In this document: positions 23,588-33,361 of the stretch, piece after piece
Layout: every line of letters starts with the position of its first letter
How positions within the stretch are numbered: the first letter of the stretch is position 1
Assembly: GCF_009728995.1 (NCBI RefSeq)
Contig: NZ_VTZW01000010.1
Coordinates: forward strand, 218,515 to 282,514
DNA length: 64,000 bases
Direction: 5' to 3'
Origin: Streptomonospora sp. PA3
GTDB taxonomy: Bacteria; Actinomycetota; Actinomycetes; Streptosporangiales; Streptosporangiaceae
Translations under genes and position numbers: made by a program
The notes under the pieces: generated by a model
Seen by the model: only the letters and a program-made list of their open reading frames with translations
Told to the model about the DNA's origin: nothing
The model's database searches: none

Positions 23588-23620
23588 GGGCGGCCGGTGC
23601 CGGGGACGCACCGGCCGCCC
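23588..23620 (+). terminator. Terminator of CooC-like gene
   Basis: A perfect 13-bp stem (23588-23600 with 23608-23620) and 7-nt loop, four bases after the stop codon. Confidence 0.75.
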
Positions 23621-23665
23621 GACGCGCCATCCGGCCGGCCGCACGCCCGCTCGGGCGGCGGTGCG

Positions 23666-23695
23666 GGCGGCCGCGGCCGCTCAGCCGCGGCCGCC
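23666..23695 (-). terminator. Terminator overlapping ackA stop
   Basis: A perfect 12-bp stem (23666-23677 with 23684-23695). The ackA stop codon (23681-23683) lies in the loop, so the last four codons form part of the hairpin. Confidence 0.65.
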
Positions 23696-24883
23696 CAGCA
23701 GCTCCATCACCTGGTCGGCGATCTCCCACTCCTCCTCGGTAGGCACCACGAGCACCGCGATCTCCGCTCCCTCGGGCGAGATCTCCCGCTCCCCCGACTC
23801 CGGTGCGGCGTTGCGCTCGGGATCGACGCCCAGTCCCAGGCCCTCCAGTCCGGCCAGCGCCCGTTCGCGGGTGCGGGCGTCGTTCTCGCCGACCCCCGCG
23901 GTGAACACCAGCGCGTCCACCCGGCCGCCCAGCACCGCGAGGTAGGCGCCGATGTACTTGCGCAGCCGGTGGCAGTAGACGTCCACGGCCAGCCGTGCGC
24001 CGTGCTCGCCGGCGTCGGCGCGGCGCCAGACCTCGCGCATGTCGTTGTCCCCGGCCAGGGCGCGGATCCCGCTCTCGTGGTTGAGCAGCGCGTCGACCTC
24101 GCCGGGGCCGAGGCCGGCGGCGGTGCGCAGGTAGTTGGCGACCGAGGGGTCCAGATCGCCGCTGCGGGTGCCCATCACCAGCCCCTCCAGCGGCGTCATG
24201 CCCATGGAGGTGTCCACGCTGCGCCCGCCCTCGACCGCGGTGGCGCTCGCGCCGTTGCCCAGGTGGAGCACGATGAGGTTCGCCTCGGCGGGATCGGCGC
24301 CCAGCCACGCCGCGGCCCGCCGCGCCACGTAGGCGCACGAGGTGCCGTGGAAGCCGTAGCGGCGCACGCCGTGCTCGCTGCGCCAGGAGTCCGGCACCGC
24401 GTAGGTGTAGGCGGCCTCGGGCAGGGTGTGGTGGAAGGCGGTGTCGAACACGGCGACGTGCGGCGGGTCCGGCAGCATCCGGCGGGCCACCCGGACGCCT
24501 TCCGCTGCGGCCGGGTTGTGCAGCGGCGCGAGCGGGCCGAACCCGGCGATGACCTCGGTGACGGCGTCGTCGACGAGGACGGGGCGGCTGAACCGCGCTC
24601 CGCCGTGCACCACCCGGTGGCCCACCGCGGCCAGGTCGATGCCGGCGAGGTCGGGGCCCGCCTCGGCGAAGGCGTCCAGCACCGCACGCAGGCCCGACTC
24701 GTGGTCGGGGAAGGGGCCCGAGCGGGTGACCGGATCGCCCCGCCCGCTGCTGTGGGCCAGCTCGGCGCCCTCCTCGCCGATTCGCGTGACCGCGCCGCGG
24801 GCTCGCGTCCGCCTGCCGTCCATGTCCAGCAGCCGGTACTTGATCGACGACGACCCGCTGTTGACGACGAGGACGTGGCTCAT
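23681..24883 (-). CDS. ackA: Acetate kinase
   Basis: A 400-residue acetate kinase, which interconverts acetyl phosphate + ADP with acetate + ATP. The ASKHA-fold signatures are intact: VNSGSSSIKYRLL at 6-18, GHRVVHGGARF with its catalytic/binding residues, DTAFHHTLP, RRYGFHGTS, LHLGNGAS and FTAGVGEND. ATG 24883 has AGGAGGAGG upstream. The usual partner phosphate acetyltransferase (pta) is not adjacent, so the enzyme may serve other acetyl-phosphate sources or pta is elsewhere. A GNAT gene precedes it by about 100 bp on the same strand. Confidence 0.95.
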   Translation of the reverse strand: MSHVLVVNSGSSSIKYRLLDMDGRRTRARGAVTRIGEEGAELAHSSGRGDPVTRSGPFPDHESGLRAVLDAFAEAGPDLAGIDLAAVGHRVVHGGARFSRPVLVDDAVTEVIAGFGPLAPLHNPAAAEGVRVARRMLPDPPHVAVFDTAFHHTLPEAAYTYAVPDSWRSEHGVRRYGFHGTSCAYVARRAAAWLGADPAEANLIVLHLGNGASATAVEGGRSVDTSMGMTPLEGLVMGTRSGDLDPSVANYLRTAAGLGPGEVDALLNHESGIRALAGDNDMREVWRRADAGEHGARLAVDVYCHRLRKYIGAYLAVLGGRVDALVFTAGVGENDARTRERALAGLEGLGLGVDPERNAAPESGEREISPEGAEIAVLVVPTEEEWEIADQVMELLGGRG

Positions 24884-24984
24884 CGCGGCTTGCCTCCTCC
24901 TGCTGGGCCGCCTGGGTCCGGACGGCGGTGGTCGCCGCGGTGCCGGCGCTGCCCGGCGCGGTGGCGCCGCGAGCGGCCCCGCCC

Positions 24985-25833
24985 CTAGAACAGCACCGAG
25001 CGCACCGCGCCCACCTCGCGGAAGCCCACACGGCGGTAGGCGGCGCGGGCGGGGGCGTTGAAGTCGTTGACGTAGAGCGTGACGCGCGGGGCGATCTCGG
25101 CGAGGGCGTAGCGCACGACCGCGGCCATGCCCGCGACCGAGAGTCCGCGCCCGCGCAGTTCGGGATGCACCCACACGCCCTGAACCTGGCAGGCGTGCGG
25201 GGTGACGGCGCCGATCTCGGCCTTGAAAACCACGCGGCCGTCCTCGATGCGGGCGAAGGCCCGGCCGGTGCGCACCAGCTCCTCGATGCGGGCGCGGTAG
25301 AGCGATCCGCCGTCGCCGGAGTCGGGCGGGATACCGACCTCCTCGGTGAACATGGCCACACACGCCGGCAGCAGGATCCCGATCTCGGCGGGGCGCACCC
25401 GGCGCACCAGCGGATCGGGCTCGGCCCGGGGCGGCCGGGAGATCTCCATGACCGGCTGGCGTTCGCGGATGACCCGCGCCGGTCCCCAGGAAGGGCTGAG
25501 GCGGGCCCACAAGTCGGCGACCGCCTCGACGGGACCCACGATCGAGGAGCAGCGCCGGCCCTGCCAGCGGGCGTGCTCGGAGAACTGGCGGATGGCCTTG
25601 GGGCCGGCGTTGACCGGGACGAGGTTGGCGCCGGAGTAGCACAGCGCGCTGATGCGGCCGTGCTCGATGTAGCCCCACAGCTCGGCGCCGAGCCTGCCGG
25701 AGTCGATGCCGGCGCTGCGCAGCCGGGAGCTGACGAAGACGTTCCCGACGGGGTCCGCATCGAGCAGGGCGTGGACGGAGTCGCGGTCGCGCTCGTCGAG
25801 CACGCGCACCGATGAGGTCCGCAGCACCTGCAT
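24985..25833 (-). CDS. GNAT acetyltransferase with DUF4081 N-terminal domain
   Basis: A 282-residue protein with an N-terminal DUF4081 region (about 1-130) and a C-terminal GNAT fold. The acetyl-CoA loop is seen in HPELRGRGLSVAGMAAVV near 221-238 and the late motif NDFNAPARAAYRRVGF. In many actinobacteria this gene follows ispG, as it roughly does here with one hydrolase gene inserted. The substrate is unknown. ATG 25833 is used; a GTG overlaps it by one codon upstream. A TAGTCT element (complement of 25938-25943) may be its -10. Confidence 0.85.
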   Translation of the reverse strand: MQVLRTSSVRVLDERDRDSVHALLDADPVGNVFVSSRLRSAGIDSGRLGAELWGYIEHGRISALCYSGANLVPVNAGPKAIRQFSEHARWQGRRCSSIVGPVEAVADLWARLSPSWGPARVIRERQPVMEISRPPRAEPDPLVRRVRPAEIGILLPACVAMFTEEVGIPPDSGDGGSLYRARIEELVRTGRAFARIEDGRVVFKAEIGAVTPHACQVQGVWVHPELRGRGLSVAGMAAVVRYALAEIAPRVTLYVNDFNAPARAAYRRVGFREVGAVRSVLF

Positions 25834-25959
25834 CACCCCGTCCGGTAGCGGGCGGTCCCGCCGCGTGCACGGGGCCGCCGGGTGGCGGCCCGAAGGGTCG
25901 GGCCCGCGCCGTGAACAGTCATGTTCCTCGCTTTCCCAGACTAATCGACCCCGGACGGA

Positions 25960-25999
25960 GCCGGGCTTCCCGCTCCCCGCCGCGGTCCGGAAGCCCGGC
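25960..25999 (-). terminator. Terminator of secreted hydrolase gene
   Basis: A perfect 11-bp stem (25960-25970 with 25989-25999) with an 18-nt loop, about 40 bp after the hydrolase stop on the minus strand. Confidence 0.55.
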
Positions 26000-26039
26000 G
26001 GGCCCACTCGGCCGGCGGGCGCCCGGGCGAGGCGGCCCG

Positions 26040-27632
26040 TCACCCGAGGAGCGGCCGGGGCGCGGCCTGGGCGTCGCGGGAGTCGGAGCCGGCCGCGCCG
26101 CCCTCGGCGGCGGGCTCGGGGGCCGGTCGGGGGCGGGAGGAGCAGGTGAGGTCGGCCTCGTCCGGGTCGCCGCCCGCGGGAGGCAGCGTGCCGTCGCGCA
26201 GGTAGTCGGCGAGGGCGGAGTCGATGCAGGCGCTGCCGCTCAGCGATACACCGTGGGAGACCCCGCCCTCCTCCACGACGAGCCGCGAGCCGGGGAAGCG
26301 GTCGCGCATGGCGAAGGCGCCCTCGACGGGGGTGGGGCCGTCCTCGGCTGCGTGCAGCAGCAGGGCGCCGGAGACCCCGCTGCCGTCGACCTGGAGCCAG
26401 CCGCGGCTGGGTGCCGACCAGAATGCGCAAGGCATGTTGTACCAGGTGTTGTTCCAGCCCTGGAACGGGGCCTCGGCGTGCGCCTTGGCGCCGTCCTCCA
26501 GCCAGGTCTCCCGGTCCTTGGGCCAGTGGGAGTCGGTGCACTGGGTGGCCAGGTAGGCGCCGTAGGGCTGGTCGTTCCCGGCGCTCTCGCCGTACCTCGC
26601 GTGGACCGCCATCAGTCCGGCGGTGTCTGCGCCGCGGGTGTAGTCCGACAGTGCGCGGGCCAGATCAGGCCAGGTGGCGGCCGAGAAGGCAGCGGTGAGG
26701 TAGGCGTTCTCCAGCTCGGTCGGCCCGACCGCGCCTTCGGCGGGCCGCTCCGCCAGGCGCTCGCGGGCGGCGTAGTAGGCCGCGGCCGTCTCGCCGCGGG
26801 TGTCGCCGAGGCCGTAGGCGTCGTGGTGGCGGGCGGTCCAGGCGAAGAAGTTCTGTGCGGCGTCGTCCAGTGAGCGGGTCTGGCGCAGGTTGCTCGCATA
26901 CCAGGGCCGGCCCGGGTGGACGACGCTGTCCAGCACCAGGCGGCGCACCCGGTCGGGGTAGCGGGTGGCGTAGACGGCGCCGAGCAGGGTGCCGTAGGAG
27001 TAGCCGAGGAAGTCGATGCGCTCGGCGCCCAGGGCGGCGCGGATGGCGTCGATGTCGGCCGCGGAGTCGGCGGTGGTCATGTGCTCCAGCAGCGCGCCGG
27101 TGTTGTCGGCGCAGGCGGCGGCGTAGCCGGCGGCGCGCTCGACGAGCCGGGCGGACTCGGCGGGGGTCTGCGGAACGGTGTCGGGGCGGGGCGCTTGGAA
27201 GTAGGTGGGATCGCAGGAGACGGCGGGGGTGCTGGCGCCGGTGCCTCGGGGGTCGAAGCCGATCACGTCGTAGTGGTCGCGCAGGTCCCGGGGCAGGGCC
27301 GCCGCCGTGCGCGCGGCCCAGACGCGGCCCGGGCTGCCGGGGCCGCCGGGATTGACGACCAGCACTCCCCTGCGCTCTTCGCGGGCGGCCACCCGCGAGA
27401 GCGCCAGTTCGACGGACGGGCCGTCCTCGGCCTGCCGACCAGGGTCGAGGGGGACGGTGAGCCTGGCGCAGCGCATCGGGGCTCCCGCCGCCTCGACACC
27501 GGTGCACTCGCCCCATTCCAGGCGCTGCCGGGTGCCGCCATCGGCCGCGGCGGGCCCGGGAACCACCGCCACCGCCGCCGTCGCCAGCGCCGCGGCCTGC
27601 GCCGCAGCGGCGACCCACCGAGGTGAGGCCAC
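26040..27632 (-). CDS. Secreted alpha/beta hydrolase, tripeptidyl-aminopeptidase type
   Basis: A 530-residue exported hydrolase with a signal peptide ending near PGPAAA (about residue 30). An alpha/beta-hydrolase domain holds VVNPGGPGSPG (oxyanion region), IGFDPRGTG, and the nucleophile elbow GYSYG. The acid and base lie in the C-terminal TAP-like domain: AAEDGPTPVEG and GGVSHGVSL. This layout matches Streptomyces tripeptidyl aminopeptidases (SlpD/SlpE/Tap), which release tripeptides from extracellular peptides. GTG 27632 has AAGGAGG seven bases upstream. An Ala/Asp-rich tail of about 35 residues follows. It interrupts the usual ispG-GNAT pairing. Confidence 0.85.
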   Translation of the reverse strand: MASPRWVAAAAQAAALATAAVAVVPGPAAADGGTRQRLEWGECTGVEAAGAPMRCARLTVPLDPGRQAEDGPSVELALSRVAAREERRGVLVVNPGGPGSPGRVWAARTAAALPRDLRDHYDVIGFDPRGTGASTPAVSCDPTYFQAPRPDTVPQTPAESARLVERAAGYAAACADNTGALLEHMTTADSAADIDAIRAALGAERIDFLGYSYGTLLGAVYATRYPDRVRRLVLDSVVHPGRPWYASNLRQTRSLDDAAQNFFAWTARHHDAYGLGDTRGETAAAYYAARERLAERPAEGAVGPTELENAYLTAAFSAATWPDLARALSDYTRGADTAGLMAVHARYGESAGNDQPYGAYLATQCTDSHWPKDRETWLEDGAKAHAEAPFQGWNNTWYNMPCAFWSAPSRGWLQVDGSGVSGALLLHAAEDGPTPVEGAFAMRDRFPGSRLVVEEGGVSHGVSLSGSACIDSALADYLRDGTLPPAGGDPDEADLTCSSRPRPAPEPAAEGGAAGSDSRDAQAAPRPLLG

Positions 27633-27747
27633 GCGTCATCCTCCTTCAACCGCACGCCGTCGGGTGAATTCTCTCCGTAGTCGGTGCGGAACAGGCTAAG
27701 CGACACGGCACCCGCCGCGCTCGCCCCCGGCGGCCGGGGCCGCGAAC

Positions 27748-27788
27748 GCGCACACCCCGGCGAGCACGGGGCTCGCCGGGGTGTGCGC
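27748..27788 (-). terminator. Terminator of ispG
   Basis: A perfect 18-bp stem (27748-27765 with 27771-27788) with loop ACGGG, ending 17 bp from the ispG stop. It is among the strongest hairpins in the window. Confidence 0.8.
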
Positions 27789-27805
27789 TGCGGTGCGGTC
27801 GCCGG

Positions 27806-28963
27806 TCAGCCGGCGACGGAGACCGAGGGGGCGCCGGACTCGGCGCCGTCGGCCTGCATCTCCTCGGCGATACGCATGGCCTCGTCGATCAGCGTCTCGA
27901 CGATCTGGGACTCGGGGACCGTCTTGATGACCTCGCCCTTGACGAAGATCTGGCCCTTGCCGTTGCCGGAGGCGACACCGAGGTCGGCGTCGCGGGCCTC
28001 GCCCGGGCCGTTGACCACGCAGCCCATGACGGCCACGCGCAGCGGGACCTCCATGCCCTCAAGGCCCGCGGTGACCTCGTCGGCCAGCTTGTAGACGTCG
28101 ACCTGGGCACGTCCGCAGCTGGGGCAGGAGACGATCTCCAGCCCGCGCTCGCGCAGGCCCAGCGACTCCAGGATCTGGTTGCCGACCTTGACCTCCTCGG
28201 CGGGCGGCGCCGACAGCGACACCCGGATGGTGTCGCCGATGCCCTCGGCCAGCAGCGCGCCGAAGGCGACCGCGGATTTGACGGTGCCCTGGAAGGCGGG
28301 TCCGGCCTCGGTGACGCCCAGGTGCAGCGGGTACTCGCACTGCTCGGCGAGCAGCCGGTAGGCGTTGATCATCACGACCGGGTCGTTGTGCTTGACCGAG
28401 ATCTTGATGTCGCGGAAGCCGTGCTCCTCGAACAGCGAGCACTCCCACAGCGCCGACTCGACCAGTGCCTCGGGCGTGGCCTTGCCGTGCTTCTCCAGCA
28501 GCCGCTTGTCCAGCGAGCCGGCGTTGACGCCGATGCGGATGGGCACGCCGGCGTCGCTCGCGGCCTTGGCGATCTCGCCGACGCGGTCGTCGAACTTGCG
28601 GATGTTGCCGGGGTTGACGCGCACGGCGGCGCAGCCGGCGTCGATCGCGGCGAAGACGTACTTGGGCTGGAAGTGGATGTCGGCGATGACCGGGATCTGG
28701 GACTTCTTGGCGATGATCGGCAGGGCCTCGGCGTCGTCGGCGCTGGGCACCGCGACGCGCACGATCTGGCACCCCGAGGCGGTCAGCTCGGCGATCTGCT
28801 GGAGGGTGGCGTTGATGTCGGACGTGACGGTGGTCGTCATCGACTGCACGGATACCGGGGCGTCCCCACCGACCGGGACGTTGCCGACCATGATCTGCCG
28901 CGATTTCCGCCGCTGGGCGAGCGGTCGGGGCCGGGCGGCGGGGATTCCAAGATCGACGGTCAC
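27806..28963 (-). CDS. ispG: 4-hydroxy-3-methylbut-2-enyl diphosphate synthase
   Basis: A 385-residue GcpE/IspG, converting MEcPP to HMBPP in the MEP isoprenoid pathway. The TIM-barrel part contains [11 protein letters not shown] and [17 protein letters not shown]; the [4Fe-4S] part has cysteines in [13 protein letters not shown] and in [12 protein letters not shown], plus the cluster-ligating glutamate of GPGEA. GTG 28963 is the start, preceded by a weak GAGGTG site. A GC hairpin (28980-28987 with 28996-29003) lies in the leader. With dxr two genes upstream it keeps the actinobacterial dxr-rip-ispG order. Confidence 0.96.
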   Translation of the reverse strand: MTVDLGIPAARPRPLAQRRKSRQIMVGNVPVGGDAPVSVQSMTTTVTSDINATLQQIAELTASGCQIVRVAVPSADDAEALPIIAKKSQIPVIADIHFQPKYVFAAIDAGCAAVRVNPGNIRKFDDRVGEIAKAASDAGVPIRIGVNAGSLDKRLLEKHGKATPEALVESALWECSLFEEHGFRDIKISVKHNDPVVMINAYRLLAEQCEYPLHLGVTEAGPAFQGTVKSAVAFGALLAEGIGDTIRVSLSAPPAEEVKVGNQILESLGLRERGLEIVSCPSCGRAQVDVYKLADEVTAGLEGMEVPLRVAVMGCVVNGPGEARDADLGVASGNGKGQIFVKGEVIKTVPESQIVETLIDEAMRIAEEMQADGAESGAPSVSVAG

Positions 28964-29382
28964 GCGTTTTCACCTCACGGCTGCCGGGGGCTCGGCCGGC
29001 AGCGTCGTTAGAAGTCGGTTTGAAATCTGGGCAGCGACAGCGTGGAGCCGCCGCCGGGGGCGCCGGATCAGACCAGGCGCTCCGACACGCTGCCAAGGCT
29101 ACCCGTATTGAGCAGGACGTTACGCCGTGGCCGAGAGAACAGAGGGTGACCGTTCGCAGCGTGATTGCGGCGATTCGCCCCGCATCGCATTCGGGAGATC
29201 ACCGGCGAAGCGGGGCAAGCGGGAAGTGCGGATCCGATGCGCGGCGACCACTGCCGCCCCACCGGCCCCACGCGCCACAGGGCGCACGATAGCGGGCATC
29301 GCAGACACCGTCGACATAGGCCGCCGATCCGGCGGGTCGGTACCGCCGGGGCCGGGCGCGCGACGCGGCCCGCCCCCGGGGG
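28964..29382 (-). other. Intergenic region between rip and ispG
   Basis: About 420 bp. Near the rip stop, 29348-29357 and 29368-29377 pair at 9 of 10 positions, a likely terminator. The part near ispG is less GC-rich (GTTAGAAGTCGGTTTGAAAT, 29008-29027) and probably carries the ispG promoter, which I cannot place precisely. No gene is supported. Confidence 0.45.
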
Positions 29383-30741
29383 TCACTGGGTGATCCGCAC
29401 CGGGTTGACCACGTCGGCGACCAGCAGCATCAGGCTGAAGACCACGAAGCAGGCCACCACGATGTAGGCGACGGGCATGAGCTGGGCGACGTCGAACGGG
29501 CCGGGGTCGGGCCGCCGGAACAGCTTGGCCAGTCGCCGGCGCACCGACTCCCACAGCGCCCCGAAGATGTGCCCGCCGTCCAGCGGCAGGATCGGCACCA
29601 TGTTGAAGGCGAACAGGAACAGGTTGACCCCGGCGAGCATGTTCACCAGGAACACGACGCGGTCGGTCATCGGGATCGGCTGGGAGAGGACCTCGCCGCC
29701 GATGCGCGAGGCGCCCACGATGCCCACTGGGGAGTCCACGCCGCGCTGCTCGCCCAGGAAGGCGGCGCGGAAGACGTCGTCGACCTTGGAGGGCAGCTCG
29801 ACCAGCGCATCGGCCACCCCCACGACCGACATCCACATCCGCTCGGCCGACTCGCCCAGGCTCAGCGGCCGGCGCTCCTGGTCGAAGGTGATGCCCAGGA
29901 ATCCAGCCGATTCGGTGGCGAAGACCCGGTAGCCGCGGGAGTCGGTCACCGGTTCGCCGTCGGGGCCCTTCTTGTAGACGACCTCGCCCTCGGCGTTGCG
30001 GGCGACCACCTTGTTCTCCATGAGGTCGACCCGGAGCGTGCGCCGCTCGCCGTCGCGCTCGACGGTGATGTCGGTGGGCCCGATGTGCTCGCGGATGGCG
30101 GAGTTGGCCGCCTGCCAGTCGGGCGTGGGCTCGCCGGCGACGGCCACGATCCGGTCGCCGGGGCGGATACCGGCCTCCATGGCCGGGCTGGGCGGGGCGT
30201 CCGGCGGGCAGTCGGAGCCGGTGGCGGTCGCCGGCAGCACGCACTTGACCACGGTGTCGACGGTGGTGGTGTTCTGCGGCAGGCCGATGCCCATCATGAT
30301 GACGGCGAACAGCACCACGGCCAGGATGAGGTTCATCGCCGGGCCGGCCACCATGACGATGACCCGCTTCCACGGCGCGCGCTGGTAGAACTGGCGGTCC
30401 TCGTCGCCGGGTTCGAGCTCGACGCTGTTGGCCTCGCGCGCGTCCTCGATCATCGCCCGCCAGCGCGACATCGGCTTGCCCGAGGTGTCGCGGGGCTTGG
30501 CGGCCGGCGGGATCATGCCCACCAGCCGCACGTAGCCGCCCAGCGGCACCAGCTTGAGGCCGTATTCGGTGTCGCCCCACTTGCGCGACCACAGGGTCTT
30601 GCCGAAGCCGACCATGTACTGGGTGCAGCGGATGCCGAACATCTTGGCGGTGGCGAGGTGGCCCAGCTCGTGCCAGGCGATGGAGAAGAGCAGCCCGAGG
30701 AAGAACAGCACGATCCCGAGCGCGGTCAGTAGCGTGACCAT
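29383..30741 (-). CDS. rseP: Site-2 protease / RIP metalloprotease (M50)
   Basis: A 452-residue intramembrane zinc protease. The N-terminal membrane segment contains HELGH (residues 25-29), two zinc ligands and the catalytic glutamate. The third ligand is in NMVPILPLDGGH near 386-397. A PDZ domain (about 165-235, GIRPGDRIVAVAGE) lies between them, and four membrane helices are likely. Such enzymes (RseP/Rip1) cleave anti-sigma factors and small membrane proteins. ATG 30741 is 23 bp downstream of the dxr stop, so the two are probably cotranscribed. Confidence 0.93.
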   Translation of the reverse strand: MVTLLTALGIVLFFLGLLFSIAWHELGHLATAKMFGIRCTQYMVGFGKTLWSRKWGDTEYGLKLVPLGGYVRLVGMIPPAAKPRDTSGKPMSRWRAMIEDAREANSVELEPGDEDRQFYQRAPWKRVIVMVAGPAMNLILAVVLFAVIMMGIGLPQNTTTVDTVVKCVLPATATGSDCPPDAPPSPAMEAGIRPGDRIVAVAGEPTPDWQAANSAIREHIGPTDITVERDGERRTLRVDLMENKVVARNAEGEVVYKKGPDGEPVTDSRGYRVFATESAGFLGITFDQERRPLSLGESAERMWMSVVGVADALVELPSKVDDVFRAAFLGEQRGVDSPVGIVGASRIGGEVLSQPIPMTDRVVFLVNMLAGVNLFLFAFNMVPILPLDGGHIFGALWESVRRRLAKLFRRPDPGPFDVAQLMPVAYIVVACFVVFSLMLLVADVVNPVRITQ

Positions 30742-30763
30742 GGAACTCTCCCCGTACCTCTCC

Positions 30764-32020
30764 TCATGCCCGCCGCGCGATCAGCTCCCGGGCCCGGCGG
30801 CGCGCCCATGCGTCGGCGGCGTACAGCTCGGCGGGCGACAGGTCTGACGCGGCGGCCGGCACCCGATGTTCCGAGACTACCTGTGCCACCGTGTCCACGA
30901 TCGCGGGGAATGCCAGGGTTCCGCCGAGGAACGCCGCCACGGCCTCCTCGTTGGCGGCGTTGTAGACGGCGGGCGCGGTGCCCCCGGCCGCACCGACCTC
31001 GCAGGCCAGCGACACGGCGGGGAAGGCGTCGTGGTCGAGCGGCGCGAAGGTCCAGGTGTGGGCGCTGGTCCAGTCGATGGGCGGCGCGGCGGCGGCCACC
31101 CGCTCGGGCCAGCCGATTCCGTAGGCGATGGGGATGCGCATGCTGGGCGGGCTCGCCTGGGCCAGGGTGGAGCCGTCGACGTACTCGACCATGGAGTGGA
31201 CCACCGACTGCGGATGTACCACCACTTCGATGCGGTCGAAGGGGATGTCGAAGAGCAGGTGGGCCTCGATGACCTCCAGCCCCTTGTTGACCAGCGTCGC
31301 CGAGTTGACGGTGATCACCGGGCCCATGTCCCAGGTGGGGTGGTTCATGGCCTCGGCCGGGGTGACGTGTGCCAGCTGGTCGCGGCTGCGGGCGCGGAAG
31401 GGCCCGCCGCTGGCGGTGATGACCAGCCGCCGCACCTCCGCCAGCGGCGCGGCGACCTGCCCCTGAGCGAGGCTCGTGAGCTCGCCGGGGGCCGCCCGCG
31501 GGAAGCACTGGGCCAGCGCGAAGTGCTCGGAGTCGACCGGCACGATCTGCCCGGGCTCGGCGACCTCGCGCACCAGCGGGCCCCCGATGATCAGCGACTC
31601 CTTGTTGGCCAGCGCCAGCAGCCGCCCGGCCCGCAGCGCGGCCAGCGTGGACTCCAGGCCCAGCGCGCCGGTGATGCCGTTGAGGACGACGTCGCACTGC
31701 CAGGCCGCGAGTTCGGCCACGCCCTCGGCCCCGGCCAGGACCTTGGCGGCCGCCCCCCGCTCGCGCAGGCGCGCGGCCACCCCGTCGGCGGCGCGCGGAT
31801 CGGCGACGGCCACCGCCTCGGCGCCCAGCGCCGCGGCCTGGTCGGCCAGCAGGTCCGGCCGGCCCCCGCCGGCGGCCAGGCCGACCACGCGGAAGCGGTC
31901 GGGGTCGGCGGTGACGACCTCGATCGCCTGGGTTCCGATGGAGCCGGTGGAGCCGAGGATCACGACCTCGCGCCGGCGCTGGCCAGGGACGTCCGCAAGA
32001 AGCTGCTCCGCGATTCGCAC
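30764..32020 (-). CDS. dxr: 1-deoxy-D-xylulose 5-phosphate reductoisomerase
   Basis: A 418-residue DXR, the NADPH-dependent second step of the MEP pathway. The NADPH loop is ILGSTGSIGTQAIEV near 19-33, substrate/metal residues lie in ALANKESLIIGG and VPVDSEH, and ASGGPFR plus NHPTWDMGPVITVNSATLVNKGLE match the family closely. The GTG at 32020 (VRIAEQLL) is chosen because it leaves the usual short lead before the NADPH loop; a GGCAGG sits just upstream. Longer starts would add Gly/Pro-rich sequence. It leads the dxr-rip pair. Confidence 0.94.
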   Translation of the reverse strand: MRIAEQLLADVPGQRRREVVILGSTGSIGTQAIEVVTADPDRFRVVGLAAGGGRPDLLADQAAALGAEAVAVADPRAADGVAARLRERGAAAKVLAGAEGVAELAAWQCDVVLNGITGALGLESTLAALRAGRLLALANKESLIIGGPLVREVAEPGQIVPVDSEHFALAQCFPRAAPGELTSLAQGQVAAPLAEVRRLVITASGGPFRARSRDQLAHVTPAEAMNHPTWDMGPVITVNSATLVNKGLEVIEAHLLFDIPFDRIEVVVHPQSVVHSMVEYVDGSTLAQASPPSMRIPIAYGIGWPERVAAAAPPIDWTSAHTWTFAPLDHDAFPAVSLACEVGAAGGTAPAVYNAANEEAVAAFLGGTLAFPAIVDTVAQVVSEHRVPAAASDLSPAELYAADAWARRRARELIARRA

Positions 32021-32167
32021 CCTGCCATTGTCGCCGATCGCCGGGGTGCCGACGGCGCCGTCCACAGGAGCGGGCGCCACCGGCCGAAGCCCGCGATGAC
32101 CGCCCGACCCGCCACCCATTCCCAAAGTAGTCACCCGATTACGCAAAGTGTGGCATGATCCGGAGCC

Positions 32168-33235
32168 ATGCGTTCACCCGTCTCCCACAAGCTCATCGGC
32201 ACCCTCCTCAGTGCGGTCACCGCACTGACCGGCCTGTCCCCGGCCGAGCCCGCGCACGAGCCCGGCCCCGGCGCAGCACCCGCCGAGGGTGGCGGCCCCG
32301 CGGCCGCGGTGTCCTCGGCGCAGGCCGCCGCCCCTTCCGCGCCGCAGGACGAGGGCCGGGCCGCGCCCGCCGGACTCGACGCGCCCGGCGTCGTCCGGCA
32401 GGCCGCCGCCGTGGGCGAGGCGGAGCACCGGGAGGTACTGGACTACTGGACGCCGCAGCGCATGGCCGAAGCGGCGCCGCTGGTGCCGGGCCTGGGCGAG
32501 CTCGCCGCCGGCCTGCTGCCCGGCTCCGGCGCCGACCCGCAGGCCGCGGCCCCGGGCAGCACCGGCGAGCCCTGGAGCGGCGGCGGGCGCGTGGCACGCA
32601 CCACCGGAAAGGTCTTCCTCACCCTCGACGGCCGGGACTTCACCTGCTCGGCCGCGGTGGTCTCGGCCGACAACCGCGACACCGTCATCACCGCCGGGCA
32701 CTGCCTGAAGGACGGCAGCGGGCCGTGGGCGGGCAAGTGGGTCTTCGTCCCCGGCTACGCCGACGGCCAGAGCCCGCACGGGCGCTACACCGCGCGGCAG
32801 ATGTTCGTGGCCCCGCAGTGGGCCGACGGCGCCGACGACAGCTACGACTTCGGGATGGCGGTACTCAACCGCTCCGGCGGCAAGCACGTGCAGGACCGTG
32901 TCGGCGCCCAGACCATCGCCTTCGGCGCCGAGCCCGAGGACCCCACCTACGCCTTCGGCTACCCGGCGACCGGCCGCTTCGAGGGGCGGCGGCTGCACTA
33001 CTGCTCGGGTGCCACCACCGACGACAGCGGGGGCACCACCGCCAACGGCATGGCCTGCGCCATGACCGAGGGCTCCAGCGGCGGCCCGTGGCTGAACGAC
33101 TTCGACGAGAAGTCGGGCAAGGGCACCGTGGTCTCGGTGATCAGCTTCAAATACGCCGACGACACCCGCACCCAATACGGCCCCCACCTCGGCCCCGCCG
33201 CCCGCAGGATCTACGAGCGCGCCCAGTCGTTCTGA
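32168..33235 (+). CDS. Secreted trypsin/V8-like serine protease
   Basis: A 355-residue exported S1-type peptidase. After a signal-like N-terminus comes an Ala/Pro/Gly-rich propeptide to about residue 140. The triad is readable: His in VITAGHCLKD (about 178), Asp in SYDFGMAVL (about 224), and Ser in TEGSSGGPWL (about 301). The propeptide suggests a zymogen. A CATGAT hexamer ends eight bases before ATG 32168, so the mRNA may be leaderless. It is divergent from dxr. Specificity cannot be inferred. Confidence 0.86.
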   Translation: MRSPVSHKLIGTLLSAVTALTGLSPAEPAHEPGPGAAPAEGGGPAAAVSSAQAAAPSAPQDEGRAAPAGLDAPGVVRQAAAVGEAEHREVLDYWTPQRMAEAAPLVPGLGELAAGLLPGSGADPQAAAPGSTGEPWSGGGRVARTTGKVFLTLDGRDFTCSAAVVSADNRDTVITAGHCLKDGSGPWAGKWVFVPGYADGQSPHGRYTARQMFVAPQWADGADDSYDFGMAVLNRSGGKHVQDRVGAQTIAFGAEPEDPTYAFGYPATGRFEGRRLHYCSGATTDDSGGTTANGMACAMTEGSSGGPWLNDFDEKSGKGTVVSVISFKYADDTRTQYGPHLGPAARRIYERAQSF

Positions 33236-33361
33236 CCTCGGCCGCGGCCGCCGTGCCGGCCGCGCATGCGTACACGGGCCCGCCGACCGGCCCCGGCGGG
33301 GCCGGGATCGCCCGGTGCGGCGGCTTTCGCGGCGCTTGCGGCTGCTGTAGGTTACGGCGCT